The notes: a model not told the origin generated them from the letters alone. 64,000 bases of DNA from Pseudidiomarina indica (GCF_900104245.1 NZ_FMXN01000001.1:186001-250000); one strand, 5' to 3'. Positions 18,691 through 29,039 are shown, counted from the stretch's first letter. Numbers and translations: made by a program.

Positions 18691-19630
18691 CTTCTGGAGT
18701 GCATGGATTATTGTCCTAACCTTAGCCTTCTTGGTGTTCATCATTTGGTTGTTACGTTGGAACATGACCAACTACACCGGCATCAAAGAAGGTGAATTAA
18801 TGGACCACGAATACGATGGTATCGTGGAAATTAACAACCCAATGCCAAAATGGTGGACCATCTTATTCTGGATCACTATTGTGTGGGGGTTCATTTACCT
18901 GGCGTTGTATCCAGGTTTAGGAAACTTCAAAGGCCTCTTAGGCTGGAGCAGTTCCAACCAACAGGTTCGCTCACTTGAGGAGTCACGCTTAGCAACCGAA
19001 CAAGCTCATGAAGCTGGTTTAATTGTTGAGTATGATCGTCAAATTGAGCAAGCAGATGAGAAGTTCGGCCCTATCTTTGCCGCGTTATCAGAGCGCTCGA
19101 TTGAAGACTTAGCTTCAGATCAAACGGCGAAGGAAATCGGACAACGTCTGTTTATTCAGAACTGTGCGCAGTGCCACGGCTCAAACGCGATGGGTGGTAA
19201 AGGCTTCCCTAACCTCACGGATAGTGATTGGTTATACGGTGGCAGTGCAGAGCAAATCAAGCACTCCATCATGGAAGGTCGAGTTGGCTTAATGCCGCCG
19301 CAAAGCCAGTTTAATGATCAGGAGGTCGCTGAACTTGCGCATTACGTGATGAGCTTGAGTGGTCGTAAAGTTGACCCTGAACTTGCTAAAGCAGGTGAAA
19401 GTAACTTTATCGTCTGTGCTGCATGTCACGGAATGGATGGTAAAGGGAACTACGCACTGGGCGCCCCTAACTTAACCGATAACATCTGGTTATATGGTGG
19501 GTCACAAGAAGCCATTGAAGAAACTATTCGCAATGGCCGTAATGGTGTGATGCCAGCCTGGAAAGATATCCTCGGAGAGGATAAAATTCATGTCATTAGT
19601 TCGTACGTCTACGGGCTATCGCAGGAATAA
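18683..19630 (+). CDS. ccoP: cbb3-type cytochrome c oxidase subunit III CcoP (diheme cytochrome c)
   Basis: 315 residues. Two membrane helices near residues 8-24 and 58-75 are followed by two cytochrome c domains with heme motifs CAQCHG (161-166) and CAACHG (245-250). Each is followed by the NLTD-x-WLYGGS segment, which shows the domains arose by duplication. It accepts electrons from soluble or membrane c-type cytochromes. The start is ATG 18683 inside ccoQ, with AGGAG upstream; upstream in-frame codons belong to the ccoQ region and are not translated in this frame. A strong terminator follows, so ccoHIS must be read through or have its own promoter. Confidence 0.96.
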   Translation: MSSFWSAWIIVLTLAFLVFIIWLLRWNMTNYTGIKEGELMDHEYDGIVEINNPMPKWWTILFWITIVWGFIYLALYPGLGNFKGLLGWSSSNQQVRSLEESRLATEQAHEAGLIVEYDRQIEQADEKFGPIFAALSERSIEDLASDQTAKEIGQRLFIQNCAQCHGSNAMGGKGFPNLTDSDWLYGGSAEQIKHSIMEGRVGLMPPQSQFNDQEVAELAHYVMSLSGRKVDPELAKAGESNFIVCAACHGMDGKGNYALGAPNLTDNIWLYGGSQEAIEETIRNGRNGVMPAWKDILGEDKIHVISSYVYGLSQE

Positions 19631-19636
19631 TCTAAA

Positions 19637-19665
19637 AAAACCCCGCTCCTGCGGGGTTTTTCTTT
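19637..19665 (+). terminator. Terminator after ccoP
   Basis: Stem AAAACCCCGC and GCGGGGTTTT around a TCCT loop, followed by further T. It separates the oxidase structural operon from the assembly genes ccoHIS and would lower expression of the latter. Confidence 0.93.
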
Positions 19666-19695
19666 TTATACGAATCAAATAGAGGTTTCTAACCC

Positions 19696-20193
19696 ATGGA
19701 TAAGCCTTGGTATAAGCAGTTTTGGCCGTGGTTTCTAATGCTCATTCCCTTCTCTGTTGTCATTGCAATGGCAGTGACCTTAACCGTGGCCAGTCGCTAC
19801 GGCGATAATCCAATGGTCGTGGACGATTATTATAAAAAAGGTCGTGGAATTAATGCCCAGGTCGAAAAAGTGCAAGCCGCGCAAGCCTTGAACATTGAGT
19901 TTGCCTTTAAACAAGTTGACCAACACTTTGAATTGTCATTTACCAATGGGACACCATCACAATTTACGGCGTTAACCGTGCAGTTCTATCACAGCACCTT
20001 AGGTGATAGAGATTTCAGTCTGGTATTGACCGCCGACGCGCAAGGCGTTTATCGCGGTGAATTGCCTGCTGAAGAACAAGGAAAATGGACCTTAACGATT
20101 ACGCCCTTTGATAATAGTTGGCGTGTCAGCCAGCAAATTCAATTGCCGGCTTATCGTATCTTAACCATTAAACCGCTTACCTACGGCGTGTAG
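19696..20193 (+). CDS. ccoH: cbb3 oxidase assembly protein CcoH/FixH
   Basis: 165-residue FixH-family protein. N-terminal membrane helix (FWPWFLMLIPFSVVIAMAVTLTV) and the hallmark DDYYKKGRGIN just after it, then a periplasmic beta-sandwich. CcoH is needed for stable assembly of the cbb3 complex, probably with CcoI-dependent copper insertion. It lies 30 bases after the ccoP terminator and 6 bases before ccoI. The ccoG gene that often precedes ccoH is absent here. Confidence 0.9.
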   Translation: MDKPWYKQFWPWFLMLIPFSVVIAMAVTLTVASRYGDNPMVVDDYYKKGRGINAQVEKVQAAQALNIEFAFKQVDQHFELSFTNGTPSQFTALTVQFYHSTLGDRDFSLVLTADAQGVYRGELPAEEQGKWTLTITPFDNSWRVSQQIQLPAYRILTIKPLTYGV

Positions 20194-20199
20194 TCACTC

Positions 20200-22638
20200 A
20201 TGAGTGCTCCTTTGCCTGCAGTCCCGGCGAACGTCTGTTACCATTGTCTCCAGCCGTTACCCGAGGATGGTGGTTATACCGTTGTTTTAGCTGAACAAGA
20301 GGTCCCAGTCTGTTGCTATGGCTGCCAAGCCGTTGCAGAAACCATTGCGCAGCAAAACCTCTTGCACTTCTATCGTTACCGCGACACCAGCAACCCATTG
20401 CAAGTGCCCTTGCTGCCTGAAGAATTACAACAACTCACCGCTTACGACGATGAACAGCTGCAACAACAGTTTACCCGTCATGATGAACATGGGCTGCGGA
20501 GCATTAATTTATCCGTGGAAGGAATGACCTGTTCTGCGTGTGCCTGGCTGATCGAACAGCATTTGGGACGCGTAGCCGGAGTACGCAAGGTGCAGGTGAA
20601 TGCAACGACCGAGCGCGTATATATTCAGTGGCAACCGGAGCAGGCCAAACTGAGTGAATTACTACATGCGATGGCAGAACTTGGCTATCGCGCACTGCCC
20701 TTTCAGGCGGCCAATCAAGAACAAGAATTTAAACGTCGTCGTCGCTATTTCGTAAAGCGTTTGGGAGTCGCCGGCATTGGTATGATGCAGGTTATGATGA
20801 TCGCGGTCGGCCTTTATTTTGGCGTGGTCAGTGATCTTACTCCTGATTTACAACAATTTATGTGGTGGGTCAGTTTTTTAATGACGACCCCAGTGCTGTT
20901 TTATAGCGCACAACCTTTTTTCGCTAGCGCCATCCGTAGCTTACAAGCTGGCCGTCCGAACATGGATGTGCCCGTTACTTTTGCCCTCATTTCAACCTAT
21001 GGCGCCAGTGCTTACGCAACCATCATGAACCGTGGTGAGGTTTATTTCGAATCCGTCACCATGTTTACGTTTTTCTTATTGGTTGGGCGTTACTTTGAGC
21101 TCCTTGCGCGGCAAAAAGCCGTTGCCGCCGCCTCCAACTCAATCAAGCTACTCCCAGCAGTTGCCCAGCGTGTATTACCGTCGGGTGAACTGGAGTCGGT
21201 CTCGGTGAGCCAATTGCAGCTTGGCGATATCGTGCAGGTGTTACCCGGCACCACGGTACCTGCCGATGGTGCCTTACTCAGTGATACCGCCCATGTGAAT
21301 GAAAGTATTCTGACCGGTGAAAGTCGCCTGATTCAAAAACGACAACAAGAGACAGTATTGGCTGGCAGCGTAAACCAACAACAACCGATTCGGTTGCGGG
21401 TCACAGCCACCCAGCAAGAAACGGTCTTGGCGAGTATTATCGAGCTGCAAGATTTGGCCCTGTCACGGAAGCCGAAACTGGCCTTAATGGCAGAAACCAT
21501 GGCCGATAAATTTGTTTCGCGAATTCTTATGTTGTCGGGGTTAACCTTCCTTATTTGGACCTTTATCGAGCCCAATGAGGCATTTTGGGTTGCGCTTTCT
21601 GTATTAGTCGCCACCTGCCCCTGTGCGTTATCGCTAGCGGCGCCAACCGCCGTCACGGGAGCCATCCATAAACTGAATAAATCCGGCATTTTGCTCCGTA
21701 ACGCGGACATGCTGCAAGTCCTTCCGGACATTAAAACCATATTTGTGGACAAAACCGGCACCTTAACCACCGGTGAATTTAAGTTACAGCAACTCCATTG
21801 CTATGCCCATGAGCACATCGATGAGCAAGCTGTGCGAGCCGTGGTGCAGGCCATTGAAAGCTATTCCGAGCATCCCCTCGCTGCGGCCCTCACGCAGCTC
21901 ACGAAAAAATCAGTAAACGTCACTGAAGTGCAGACTGTCATCGGTTATGGCTTACAAGCGGTTTGGACACCACCGGGGACTGCAGACGCTGAACCTATCC
22001 GCGTGGGGAGTTTACGTTTTGTGCGCGAATGGCACCCCCAGTTTCAGCCACAGCTCACCGCGGCCCAAGTCTTCGTGGCAACGCCAGAAACGGTGTTAGC
22101 AGAATTGCACGTGGGCGATCGGATTCGCCCGGATACCCCAGCAACCATTGCTGCGTTACAAGCACAAGGCATTGAAGTCATTATGCTCACGGGTGATCGC
22201 CAAGATCTCGCCGAGCAAGTGGCACAGGAATTAGCGATTCAGCAAGTGTATGGGGATTTACTCCCCGCGGACAAACTAGCCAAAGTCACCGCCGCCCAAG
22301 AACAGGGGCCGGTCGCTATGATTGGCGATGGCTTAAATGATGGCCCTGTGCTGGCCCAAGCCGATGTATCCATTACCTTTGGCCATGCCGCAGACCTTGC
22401 CCGAACCGCGGCTGATGTGATTTTGTTACGCAATGAATTCAGTGCCCTCACCCACTGCCGTGATATCACCCTAACCGCCCAGCAAATTCTCAAACAGAAC
22501 ATTCGTTGGGCACTGATCTATAATGTTGGTATTATTCCAGTGGCAATGGCAGGCTTTGTGACCCCTTATATTGCCGCAATCGGGATGTCGTTAAGCTCCC
22601 TGATTGTCCTGTTGAATTCATTGAGGCTGTATCGCTAA
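20200..22638 (+). CDS. ccoI: Copper-exporting P1B ATPase CcoI/FixI for cbb3 oxidase biogenesis
   Basis: 812-residue copper-transporting P-type ATPase that supplies Cu to CcoN. In order: an N-terminal cysteine cluster (C13, C16, C38, C39, C42) typical of the FixI/CcoI branch; a heavy-metal-associated domain with GMTCSAC at 109-115; membrane helices; the TGES actuator loop; the intramembrane CPC at 473-475; the phosphorylation site DKTGT at 517-521; and GDGLNDGP in the hinge. The phosphorylated aspartate is D517. It is linked to ccoS by TAATG. The orientation and neighbours (ccoH, ccoS) support a role in oxidase assembly rather than copper detoxification. Confidence 0.95.
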   Translation: MSAPLPAVPANVCYHCLQPLPEDGGYTVVLAEQEVPVCCYGCQAVAETIAQQNLLHFYRYRDTSNPLQVPLLPEELQQLTAYDDEQLQQQFTRHDEHGLRSINLSVEGMTCSACAWLIEQHLGRVAGVRKVQVNATTERVYIQWQPEQAKLSELLHAMAELGYRALPFQAANQEQEFKRRRRYFVKRLGVAGIGMMQVMMIAVGLYFGVVSDLTPDLQQFMWWVSFLMTTPVLFYSAQPFFASAIRSLQAGRPNMDVPVTFALISTYGASAYATIMNRGEVYFESVTMFTFFLLVGRYFELLARQKAVAAASNSIKLLPAVAQRVLPSGELESVSVSQLQLGDIVQVLPGTTVPADGALLSDTAHVNESILTGESRLIQKRQQETVLAGSVNQQQPIRLRVTATQQETVLASIIELQDLALSRKPKLALMAETMADKFVSRILMLSGLTFLIWTFIEPNEAFWVALSVLVATCPCALSLAAPTAVTGAIHKLNKSGILLRNADMLQVLPDIKTIFVDKTGTLTTGEFKLQQLHCYAHEHIDEQAVRAVVQAIESYSEHPLAAALTQLTKKSVNVTEVQTVIGYGLQAVWTPPGTADAEPIRVGSLRFVREWHPQFQPQLTAAQVFVATPETVLAELHVGDRIRPDTPATIAALQAQGIEVIMLTGDRQDLAEQVAQELAIQQVYGDLLPADKLAKVTAAQEQGPVAMIGDGLNDGPVLAQADVSITFGHAADLARTAADVILLRNEFSALTHCRDITLTAQQILKQNIRWALIYNVGIIPVAMAGFVTPYIAAIGMSLSSLIVLLNSLRLYR

Positions 22639-22844
22639 TGGAAAGTTTATATGTGTTAATTCCGATCGCGTTGCTCTTTGTAGCCATCGCGATTGGGGTA
22701 TTTTTCTTTGCGGTAAAAAGTGATCAGTTTGAAGATCTTGAACGTCAAGGCATGAACATCTTACTTGACGATCAACCTCAGCCGCCGTCAACGCCGCCCA
22801 AGGCTACTCCGACCAAAGAGTCGAACACTGATCATGATGCATGA
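22638..22844 (+). CDS. ccoS: cbb3 oxidase maturation protein CcoS
   Basis: 68 residues: one membrane helix (VLIPIALLFVAIAIGVFFFAV) followed by the family motif KSDQFEDLERQGMNILLDD, then a low-complexity proline/threonine tail. CcoS is required for cofactor insertion into CcoN in studied bacteria. Its ATG shares a base with the ccoI stop, and it overlaps the next gene by 11 bases. Confidence 0.92.
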   Translation: MESLYVLIPIALLFVAIAIGVFFFAVKSDQFEDLERQGMNILLDDQPQPPSTPPKATPTKESNTDHDA

Positions 22845-23493
22845 TTGGCTTCCTGCATTATTCATGGGGTTAGCCGGCGCAGGTCATTGCCTAATGATGT
22901 GCGGTGGCATTGCTGCAGCAGTCACCGGCACCACCCGTCCTTGGCAGGTGGTGGTCTATAACTTAGGACGAATTACCTCCTATGCCATTGCCGGCGCTAT
23001 CATTGCCGCTACCTTAGGTGGCCTCGCCAACGTAGCGCCTCATGGGCTGATCGTATTACGCATTTTAGCTGCCTTCGTGCTGGTCGCTTTTGGTCTTTAC
23101 TTAGGCCAATGGTGGTTTGGTCTACGTCATCTGGAGCGATTAGGGCTTCCTTGGTGGCGCAAATTACAACCTTGGGCAGCGCGCTTGCGACAAGGCCAAG
23201 TCACCACCCCCGGCTTGTTCTTAGCAGGCATGCTATGGGGCTGGTTGCCCTGCGGTTTAGTTTATAGCGCCCTTAGTTGGGCCGCCCTTTCTGGCTCCGC
23301 AACGTCCGGCGCATTCTATATGTTGTTATTTGGGCTCGGCACCTTCCCCGCAATGGTGGGCTTTGGCTGGTTCAGTCGCAGCGTGCAACAATTGCTCCAA
23401 GCTCATGGCTTTCGCCAACTCATGGGCGGACTCATGATCCTATACGGGTTATGGACTCTGATCATCGCACTCAAGCAGTTACAGGTGCTATAA
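22834..23493 (+). CDS. TauE/SafE-like (UreH/DsbD-type) membrane protein linked to cbb3 assembly
   Basis: 219-residue integral membrane protein with about six helices. The first holds GLAGAGHCLMMCGG, and a second repeat near the middle holds LFLAGMLWGWLPCGLVYSAL. These internally repeated glycine/cysteine helices are diagnostic of the UreH_2/DsbD_2-like family annotated as sulfite exporter TauE/SafE. This gene regularly follows ccoS in proteobacteria, so a part in metal or redox supply for the oxidase is more likely than sulfite export. I chose the ATG at 22834 inside ccoS; 22837 is an equal alternative. Confidence 0.85.
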   Translation: MMHDWLPALFMGLAGAGHCLMMCGGIAAAVTGTTRPWQVVVYNLGRITSYAIAGAIIAATLGGLANVAPHGLIVLRILAAFVLVAFGLYLGQWWFGLRHLERLGLPWWRKLQPWAARLRQGQVTTPGLFLAGMLWGWLPCGLVYSALSWAALSGSATSGAFYMLLFGLGTFPAMVGFGWFSRSVQQLLQAHGFRQLMGGLMILYGLWTLIIALKQLQVL

Positions 23494-23562
23494 GTCACAT
23501 AGCTGTTTCGCTAAATTTTAGCTAGACTTTAAGTGATTCAAGGGAACAGTGCGAGGTGACAA

Positions 23563-24492
23563 ATGACCCAATTAACTCGAATTCTAGCCGTCCTGGACGC
23601 TGACCGGCAGCAGCAAAAAGCGCTTGAACGCGCACTGCAATTAGCACGGATCAGCCATGCTCATGTCACATTTATGGTGTCGATTTACGATTTTTCGTAC
23701 GAAATGACCACCATGCTGGCCGCTGACGAACGCAACAGCATGCGCGATAGCTTAATTAATGATCGGCGTATTTGGATTGAGGACGTGTTAGAAGGCCATA
23801 ACATGCGTGATATCCAATACGATATTGTGGTTCGTTGGCATAATCGCCCGTTTGAATCCATTATCGAAACTGCTATTAGCGGTGAGTATGATCTCATTAT
23901 TAAAGCCACCCATGAACGCGAAGGGTTAGCGGCGTTATTATTTACCCCCACGGATTGGCATTTATTACGTAAAGCGCCCTGCTACGTGCTGCTTGTTAAA
24001 GAAAGTCATTGGCCAGAGCATGGTCAGATTTTGGCCGGCATTCATACCACAGGCGAACACGAACACCATCGCTCGTTAAACCATCGAGTGACAGAAGCAG
24101 CGTTTTTATTAGCGCGGTACATGAATACCACTCCCCATTTGGTGAACGCATTCCCCGGCGCTCCGGTCACTATTGCAGCAGAAATACCAGAATTTGATAC
24201 CACTAACTATCGGGGCAGTATTGCCGAAAGCCATCAACAAGCCCTGCAAGAGCATGCGCAGCATTATCAAATTCCTTCCTCGCAGCTTCATGTTCTTGAA
24301 GGGTTGCCTGAACAAGTGATTCCACGTTTAGCCGAGGATCTCAACGCGGGGATGGTGGTGTTAGGTACCATTGGTCGCACTGGCTTTTCCGCGGCGCTAT
24401 TAGGCAATACCGCAGAACATGTGTTAGACGCAATAAATTGTGACGTGTTAGCAGTAAAACCTGAGGGATTTGTGTCGCCAATTAAGGTATAA
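23563..24492 (+). CDS. uspE: Universal stress protein UspE (tandem Usp domains)
   Basis: 309 residues (E. coli UspE 316) with two tandem Usp folds. The first begins [20 protein letters not shown]. The second ends in the nucleotide-binding-like [20 protein letters not shown]. UspE supports oxidative-stress resistance and motility control in E. coli. RBS GAGGTGA lies just upstream. In E. coli and Shewanella fnr is immediately beside uspE; here only 69 non-coding bases separate it from the TauE/SafE-like gene. Confidence 0.93.
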   Translation: MTQLTRILAVLDADRQQQKALERALQLARISHAHVTFMVSIYDFSYEMTTMLAADERNSMRDSLINDRRIWIEDVLEGHNMRDIQYDIVVRWHNRPFESIIETAISGEYDLIIKATHEREGLAALLFTPTDWHLLRKAPCYVLLVKESHWPEHGQILAGIHTTGEHEHHRSLNHRVTEAAFLLARYMNTTPHLVNAFPGAPVTIAAEIPEFDTTNYRGSIAESHQQALQEHAQHYQIPSSQLHVLEGLPEQVIPRLAEDLNAGMVVLGTIGRTGFSAALLGNTAEHVLDAINCDVLAVKPEGFVSPIKV

Positions 24493-24535
24493 TCGCCGCC
24501 ATTTTTTGGTCAACAGCTGTGACAACAGAGGGTTC

Positions 24536-25492
24536 ATGAGTATCGAAATCAGCGCGACACAAGCCAAAAAGCAACAGTACAACTTTAACAAGTTGCAGAA
24601 ACGTATTCGTCGTTCGGTCGGAGAAGCCATCCAGCATTATCAAATGATTGAGGATGGCGATAAAGTGATGGTGTGTTTATCAGGCGGGAAAGACAGTTAT
24701 ACCCTGCTTGATGTGTTGCGTTACTTCCAGCGCATCGCGCCGATTCGCTTTGAACTGGTGGCGGTCAACTTAGATCAGAAGCAACCGGGGTTTCCCGAGC
24801 ATATCTTACCCGAGTATTTGACAGCTGAAGGGGTCGACTTCCGTATTATCGAGGAAGACACCTATAGTATTGTGAAAGAAAAAGTCCCAGCAGGCAAAAC
24901 CACCTGCTCCTTGTGTTCACGGTTGCGGCGTGGGATTTTATATCGGGTCGCCAGCGAACTGGGCGCCACTAAAATTGCTCTAGGCCATCACCGTGATGAC
25001 TTGCTTGAAACCTTAATGCTGAACATGTTCTACGGGGGCAAGATGAAATCTATGCCGCCCAAACTAGTCAGTGATAATGGCAAGCATGTGGTCATTCGCC
25101 CGCTCGTTTACTGTCGCGAAAAAGACATCGCAAAATATTCAGAACACATGCAATTTCCGATTATTCCCTGCAACTTATGTGGGTCACAGGAAAACCTTCA
25201 ACGTCAGACCATCAAAGCCATGTTGCAACAATGGGATCGACAATTCCCGGGCCGTATTGAAAGCATGTTTAGCGCACTGCGCGACGTGGTGCCTTCTCAT
25301 TTGGCCGATCCAGAATTGTTTGATTTCAAAACTATTCAAGCAACCGGCGAAAGCAATCCCGATGGCGACCAAGCGTTTGATCACAGCACGCCTACTGAGT
25401 TCTTAAATTATCGGGATGAAGACGATGAGGATGAAGCCGATGGCAATGCCACCGGCAAGCATGGGGTTATTCGGGTGCTGAATCTGAGTTAG
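24536..25492 (+). CDS. ttcA: tRNA 2-thiocytidine-32 synthetase TtcA
   Basis: 318 residues. ATP-dependent thiolation of C32 in certain tRNAs, using a 4Fe-4S cluster. PP-loop SGGKDS lies near residue 53. The cluster cysteines come from CSLCSR and CNLCGS, plus one more in the fold. ATG 24536 is preceded by AGAGGG; in-frame codons further upstream overlap uspE and lack a ribosome site. The acidic tail ([11 protein letters not shown]) is variable in the family. The last 26 bases overlap the oppositely oriented Bax-type gene. Confidence 0.95.
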   Translation: MSIEISATQAKKQQYNFNKLQKRIRRSVGEAIQHYQMIEDGDKVMVCLSGGKDSYTLLDVLRYFQRIAPIRFELVAVNLDQKQPGFPEHILPEYLTAEGVDFRIIEEDTYSIVKEKVPAGKTTCSLCSRLRRGILYRVASELGATKIALGHHRDDLLETLMLNMFYGGKMKSMPPKLVSDNGKHVVIRPLVYCREKDIAKYSEHMQFPIIPCNLCGSQENLQRQTIKAMLQQWDRQFPGRIESMFSALRDVVPSHLADPELFDFKTIQATGESNPDGDQAFDHSTPTEFLNYRDEDDEDEADGNATGKHGVIRVLNLS

Positions 25493-26306
25493 GTGGCTGT
25501 AACATATCCACAATGATGGGGCGATTCACACGGATCATTAAATTTAATTCATTCATGTAATCTTCGCCCCGTTCTGAATAGCTTAATAATCCAGGCGTCA
25601 GATCGAGTGCCCGTAACTCTTTGTTTGAGGCTCGTTGGGCTTCACGTAATCGACGCAACTCAAAATAAGCCGGATGGGTATTGATATTGCGCAAATAGCT
25701 CCGCACCGAAGCATTTACCGAAGCAAACTTGCGCACTTCGTGCGTCATCCCTTCCACTCGCGCATCAGGAACCAAGCCACAGCCCTTCGAAAAACACCAT
25801 TGCCCGAAAAAGTTAAGGCCTTCACGGGCAAAACGTGACGTCCCCCACCCGGATTCATTCGCCGCCTGCACTAATACCAAGGTAACCGGCACCACATCAA
25901 TGCGGCGTAGTAATACGGTAAAGGTACCCGCCATATTGTTGCGATCCAAGTCAACCTGATAGCGTTGTGCAATGGTTTGGAATTGTTTTCTTTGTTTCGG
26001 AGTCAGCGACTCACCTTTCTGGATTTTATCCTGAATGAACAACACATAACGCCGTTCCAATTCAATAATGGAGTTTTCCACCTGCACCAATGGCGCTAAA
26101 AAACGAAAGAACGCTTCTTTTTTCTCACGAACGTCGGTATAAATCGAGAAATCGGGAACGTCTGTCACCAGCGGCACCTGAGGCACCTCCCAGGATACCT
26201 GCGCCGTGGTATCGGTTAACTCCAACTCCGGTTGATGAACCCGAGTCGGTAACCAAACCGCGAGCCCTACTAACAGTAGGGCCAATAGCCAGACTAACCA
26301 ACGCAT
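25467..26306 (-). CDS. Bax-type peptidoglycan N-acetylglucosaminidase domain protein
   Basis: 279-residue cell-envelope protein. N-terminal signal anchor ([17 protein letters not shown]), a proline-rich stretch, then the glucosaminidase domain. The putative catalytic glutamate is in [17 protein letters not shown], followed by NFFGQWCF and the C-terminal [13 protein letters not shown] signature of E. coli Bax. It probably cleaves glycan strands of peptidoglycan. It starts at the stop of the membrane-protein gene (26306, overlapping start/stop) and converges on ttcA with a 26-base overlap and no intervening terminator. Confidence 0.87.
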   Translation of the reverse strand: MRWLVWLLALLLVGLAVWLPTRVHQPELELTDTTAQVSWEVPQVPLVTDVPDFSIYTDVREKKEAFFRFLAPLVQVENSIIELERRYVLFIQDKIQKGESLTPKQRKQFQTIAQRYQVDLDRNNMAGTFTVLLRRIDVVPVTLVLVQAANESGWGTSRFAREGLNFFGQWCFSKGCGLVPDARVEGMTHEVRKFASVNASVRSYLRNINTHPAYFELRRLREAQRASNKELRALDLTPGLLSYSERGEDYMNELNLMIRVNRPIIVDMLQPPNSDSAPE

Positions 26307-27127
26307 TAACGAACACCCTCAGTTTGCAATGCCGGATGTTCTGCGATGGTGCTTCCCACCAGCGCGTGGTAAATAACGGCAATTAGGTTCGCCATCATCG
26401 GCAACGTGAAAATCAGCCCCAACCCTAGTGGAATCACACTGATCAGAATAATAATGAACATGAGGATCATCAGCATTAATACCGGAAACATGGCTTTGTT
26501 CACGATAATGAATGAGCCAAATACTGCCTGCTTAACACCCAATCGGCGATCAAGAATCAACGGAATCGCTAAAATAAGGCTCAGTTGGATATATCCCCCA
26601 AAGCCCACCAACAACGCCATGGCCAAGGTGGTGTTAAGGAAGAACAACCACGACAACAGTACGCCGCTTACCAGTATCATCACCATTTTAACGAGCAGTA
26701 ATAACACCAGTGATTTCCATTGTGCCAACCCAGCACGTAACAGCGCCATGTTTGGTTTATGATTCGCTACGTTTGCCAGGGCCACCATGATAAATAACGC
26801 GGTAAAGGGAGCCATGATGAGCTCATTCAATAGCGTCACTGTGATCATCGAGCCGATCATGTTGCTTTCCATGATCAGTGCCGCTTGCTGCTCAGGTGTC
26901 AGATCAGTCGAGTAAGTTGGTATAAAAACAGCATATATTTCCTGCAGCACGAAACTCAACGCAACTACACCAATAAATAGACCGATCATCCACAACAAAA
27001 TTCGTGGGGTAATATCCCATGCATGTTTTAGCAGCGGCCCCACGTTAATTTTGATGTCCCCTTTCAATGCTCGGGAAAAGTCCCCGGCTGGCAGTTCCTG
27101 TACCTTCTGATTCAAATTATTCGACAC
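26306..27127 (-). CDS. Multi-pass membrane protein of unknown function (YciC/BPSS1780-like)
   Basis: 273 residues with about six predicted helices: ILLWMIGLFIGVVALSFV, LIMAPFTALFIMVALAN, SLVLLLLVKMVMILVSGVLL, LAMALLVGFGGYIQLSLIL, MFPVLMLMILMFIIILISV and a last one near IFTLPMMANLIAVIY. The repeated layout resembles the UPF0259/YciC and BPSS1780 membrane families, but I cannot assign a reaction. It is cotranscribed with the downstream Bax-type gene (shared start/stop base), hinting at an envelope function. Confidence 0.72.
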   Translation of the reverse strand: MSNNLNQKVQELPAGDFSRALKGDIKINVGPLLKHAWDITPRILLWMIGLFIGVVALSFVLQEIYAVFIPTYSTDLTPEQQAALIMESNMIGSMITVTLLNELIMAPFTALFIMVALANVANHKPNMALLRAGLAQWKSLVLLLLVKMVMILVSGVLLSWLFFLNTTLAMALLVGFGGYIQLSLILAIPLILDRRLGVKQAVFGSFIIVNKAMFPVLMLMILMFIIILISVIPLGLGLIFTLPMMANLIAVIYHALVGSTIAEHPALQTEGVR

Positions 27128-27256
27128 AATCGCGTCTCCTTTAATAATAGTTATCTGCGGGATTATAAATCACAGTGGGCAAGACTACCAATGCGATTCA
27201 CCCGATGATATGCGATACTAGTAAGCTTAACTCACTGATTCATTGGAGCTATCGTG

Positions 27257-27871
27257 ATGTCACAACGTCCCTTTCGTCATTCCTTTCAAGGTCGTCGGTC
27301 ACAATCACGCCCGCGCCCTGCCCAGCCACGACTGATTGCCTTGAATAAACCCTTTGGGGTATTAAGCCAATTCACCGGCTCGGCCGATGAGCGAACCCTG
27401 AAAGAATGGATTCAGGAACCGAATTTTTATCCAGCCGGTCGACTCGATAAGGATAGTGAAGGGTTATTGCTATTAACCAATGACGGTGTGTTACAGCATC
27501 GTATCAGTCATCCCAGCCAACAGATGGAGAAAACCTATTGGGCACAGGTGGAAGGCACCCCCTCCAGCGCCGCTCTCGAAGCCCTACGCCAAGGCGTTGA
27601 ACTCAAGGATGGCATGACTCTGCCGGCCACCGTGCAGGTGATTGAAGAACCCCTTGGGTTATGGACACGCGTCCCTCCAGTTCGAGAACGAAAAACCGTG
27701 CCTGACAGCTGGCTGCAATTAACCATTACCGAAGGTCGTAATCGTCAAGTGCGTCGCATGACGGCGGCCGTGGGCTTACCGACTCTTCGACTCATTCGCG
27801 CAAGCATTGGTCCATGGAAGTTGGAGGACTTACAGCCAGGTGAGTGGCGCGAGCTCTCCCCCTTGTGGTAA
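27257..27871 (+). CDS. rluE: 23S rRNA pseudouridine(2457) synthase RluE
   Basis: 204-residue RsuA-family pseudouridine synthase without an S4 domain. The catalytic aspartate is in PAGRLDKDSEGLLLLTND. Further family motifs are ALNKPFGVLSQF and EGRNRQVRRMTAAVGLPTLR. The basic N-terminal tail (RHSFQGRRSQSRPRP) is characteristic of RluE. ATG 27257 has GGAG eight bases upstream, better than the overlapping GTG at 27254. It begins the run leading to mnmA, an order also seen in E. coli, where nudJ lies between them; nudJ is absent here. Confidence 0.9.
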   Translation: MSQRPFRHSFQGRRSQSRPRPAQPRLIALNKPFGVLSQFTGSADERTLKEWIQEPNFYPAGRLDKDSEGLLLLTNDGVLQHRISHPSQQMEKTYWAQVEGTPSSAALEALRQGVELKDGMTLPATVQVIEEPLGLWTRVPPVRERKTVPDSWLQLTITEGRNRQVRRMTAAVGLPTLRLIRASIGPWKLEDLQPGEWRELSPLW

Positions 27872-27912
27872 AATTAGCCGCTATGTTCCTCGTCTTTCGT
27901 TAAGTGAAGTAA

Positions 27913-29039
27913 ATGACTCAACAACAACACAACCCCGCATCAAAAAAAGTCATTGTCGGCATGTCCGGCGGTGTGGATTCGTCCGTTTCAGCCTACCTGT
28001 TGCTGCAGCAAGGGTATCAGGTTGAAGGGTTGTTTATGAAAAATTGGGAAGAAGACGACTCCGATGAATACTGTGCTGCTGCCAGTGACTTAGCAGATGC
28101 CGAGGCAGTCTGTGAAAAGCTTGGTATTCCACTGCATACGGTGAATTTTGCCGCCGAGTATTGGGACAACGTGTTCGAGTATTTCCTGGCAGAATATCGG
28201 GCTGGGCGTACCCCAAACCCTGATATTATGTGCAATAAAGAAATTAAATTTAAAGCCTTTCTTGAGTTTGCAGCCGTTGCGTTAGGGGCCGATTATATTG
28301 CCACCGGACACTATGTGCGCCGTCGCGAACAGCAGGGGCAATTTCAGCTGTTGCGTGGTGTTGATAGCAATAAAGACCAAAGCTATTTTCTCTACACTCT
28401 CGCTCATTCTCACGTGGCGCAAACCTTGTTCCCGGTGGGTGAGCTCGAAAAGCCCGAAGTTCGTAAAATTGCGGAACAGCAAGGTTTTGTCACCGCAGAT
28501 AAAAAGGACTCCACGGGCATTTGCTTTATTGGTGAGCGCAAATTCAAAGATTTCTTACAGCGGTACTTGCCGGCTCAACCGGGTCCGATTCACTCTGTGG
28601 ATGGGGTTGAACTCGGCCGTCATGAAGGCTTGATGTACCACACTCTAGGGCAACGTAAAGGCTTGCATATTGGCGGTTTAGCGGACGCTGGCGATGAACC
28701 ATGGTATGTGGTTGATAAAGATGTTGCGAACAATATTCTGATTGTTGCCCAAGGCAAACATCATCCCCGCTTGTATTCGAATGGATTGATTGCGGGGCAA
28801 TTGCATTGGGTGAATCGTCAAGCCATCACTGAGCCTTTCCAGTGCACCGTTAAAACCCGTTACCGTCAGGAAGACATTCCCTGTACGGTCACCCCACTAG
28901 CGGATGGCCGCGTACAGGTTGAGTTTGAGCAACCCGTAGCTGCGGTAACCCCAGGGCAATCAGCGGTCTTTTATCAAGCCGAGGAGTGCTTAGGCGGTGG
29001 CATCATCGAACAGCGCCTTACCGACCAGGAAGTGTTGTT

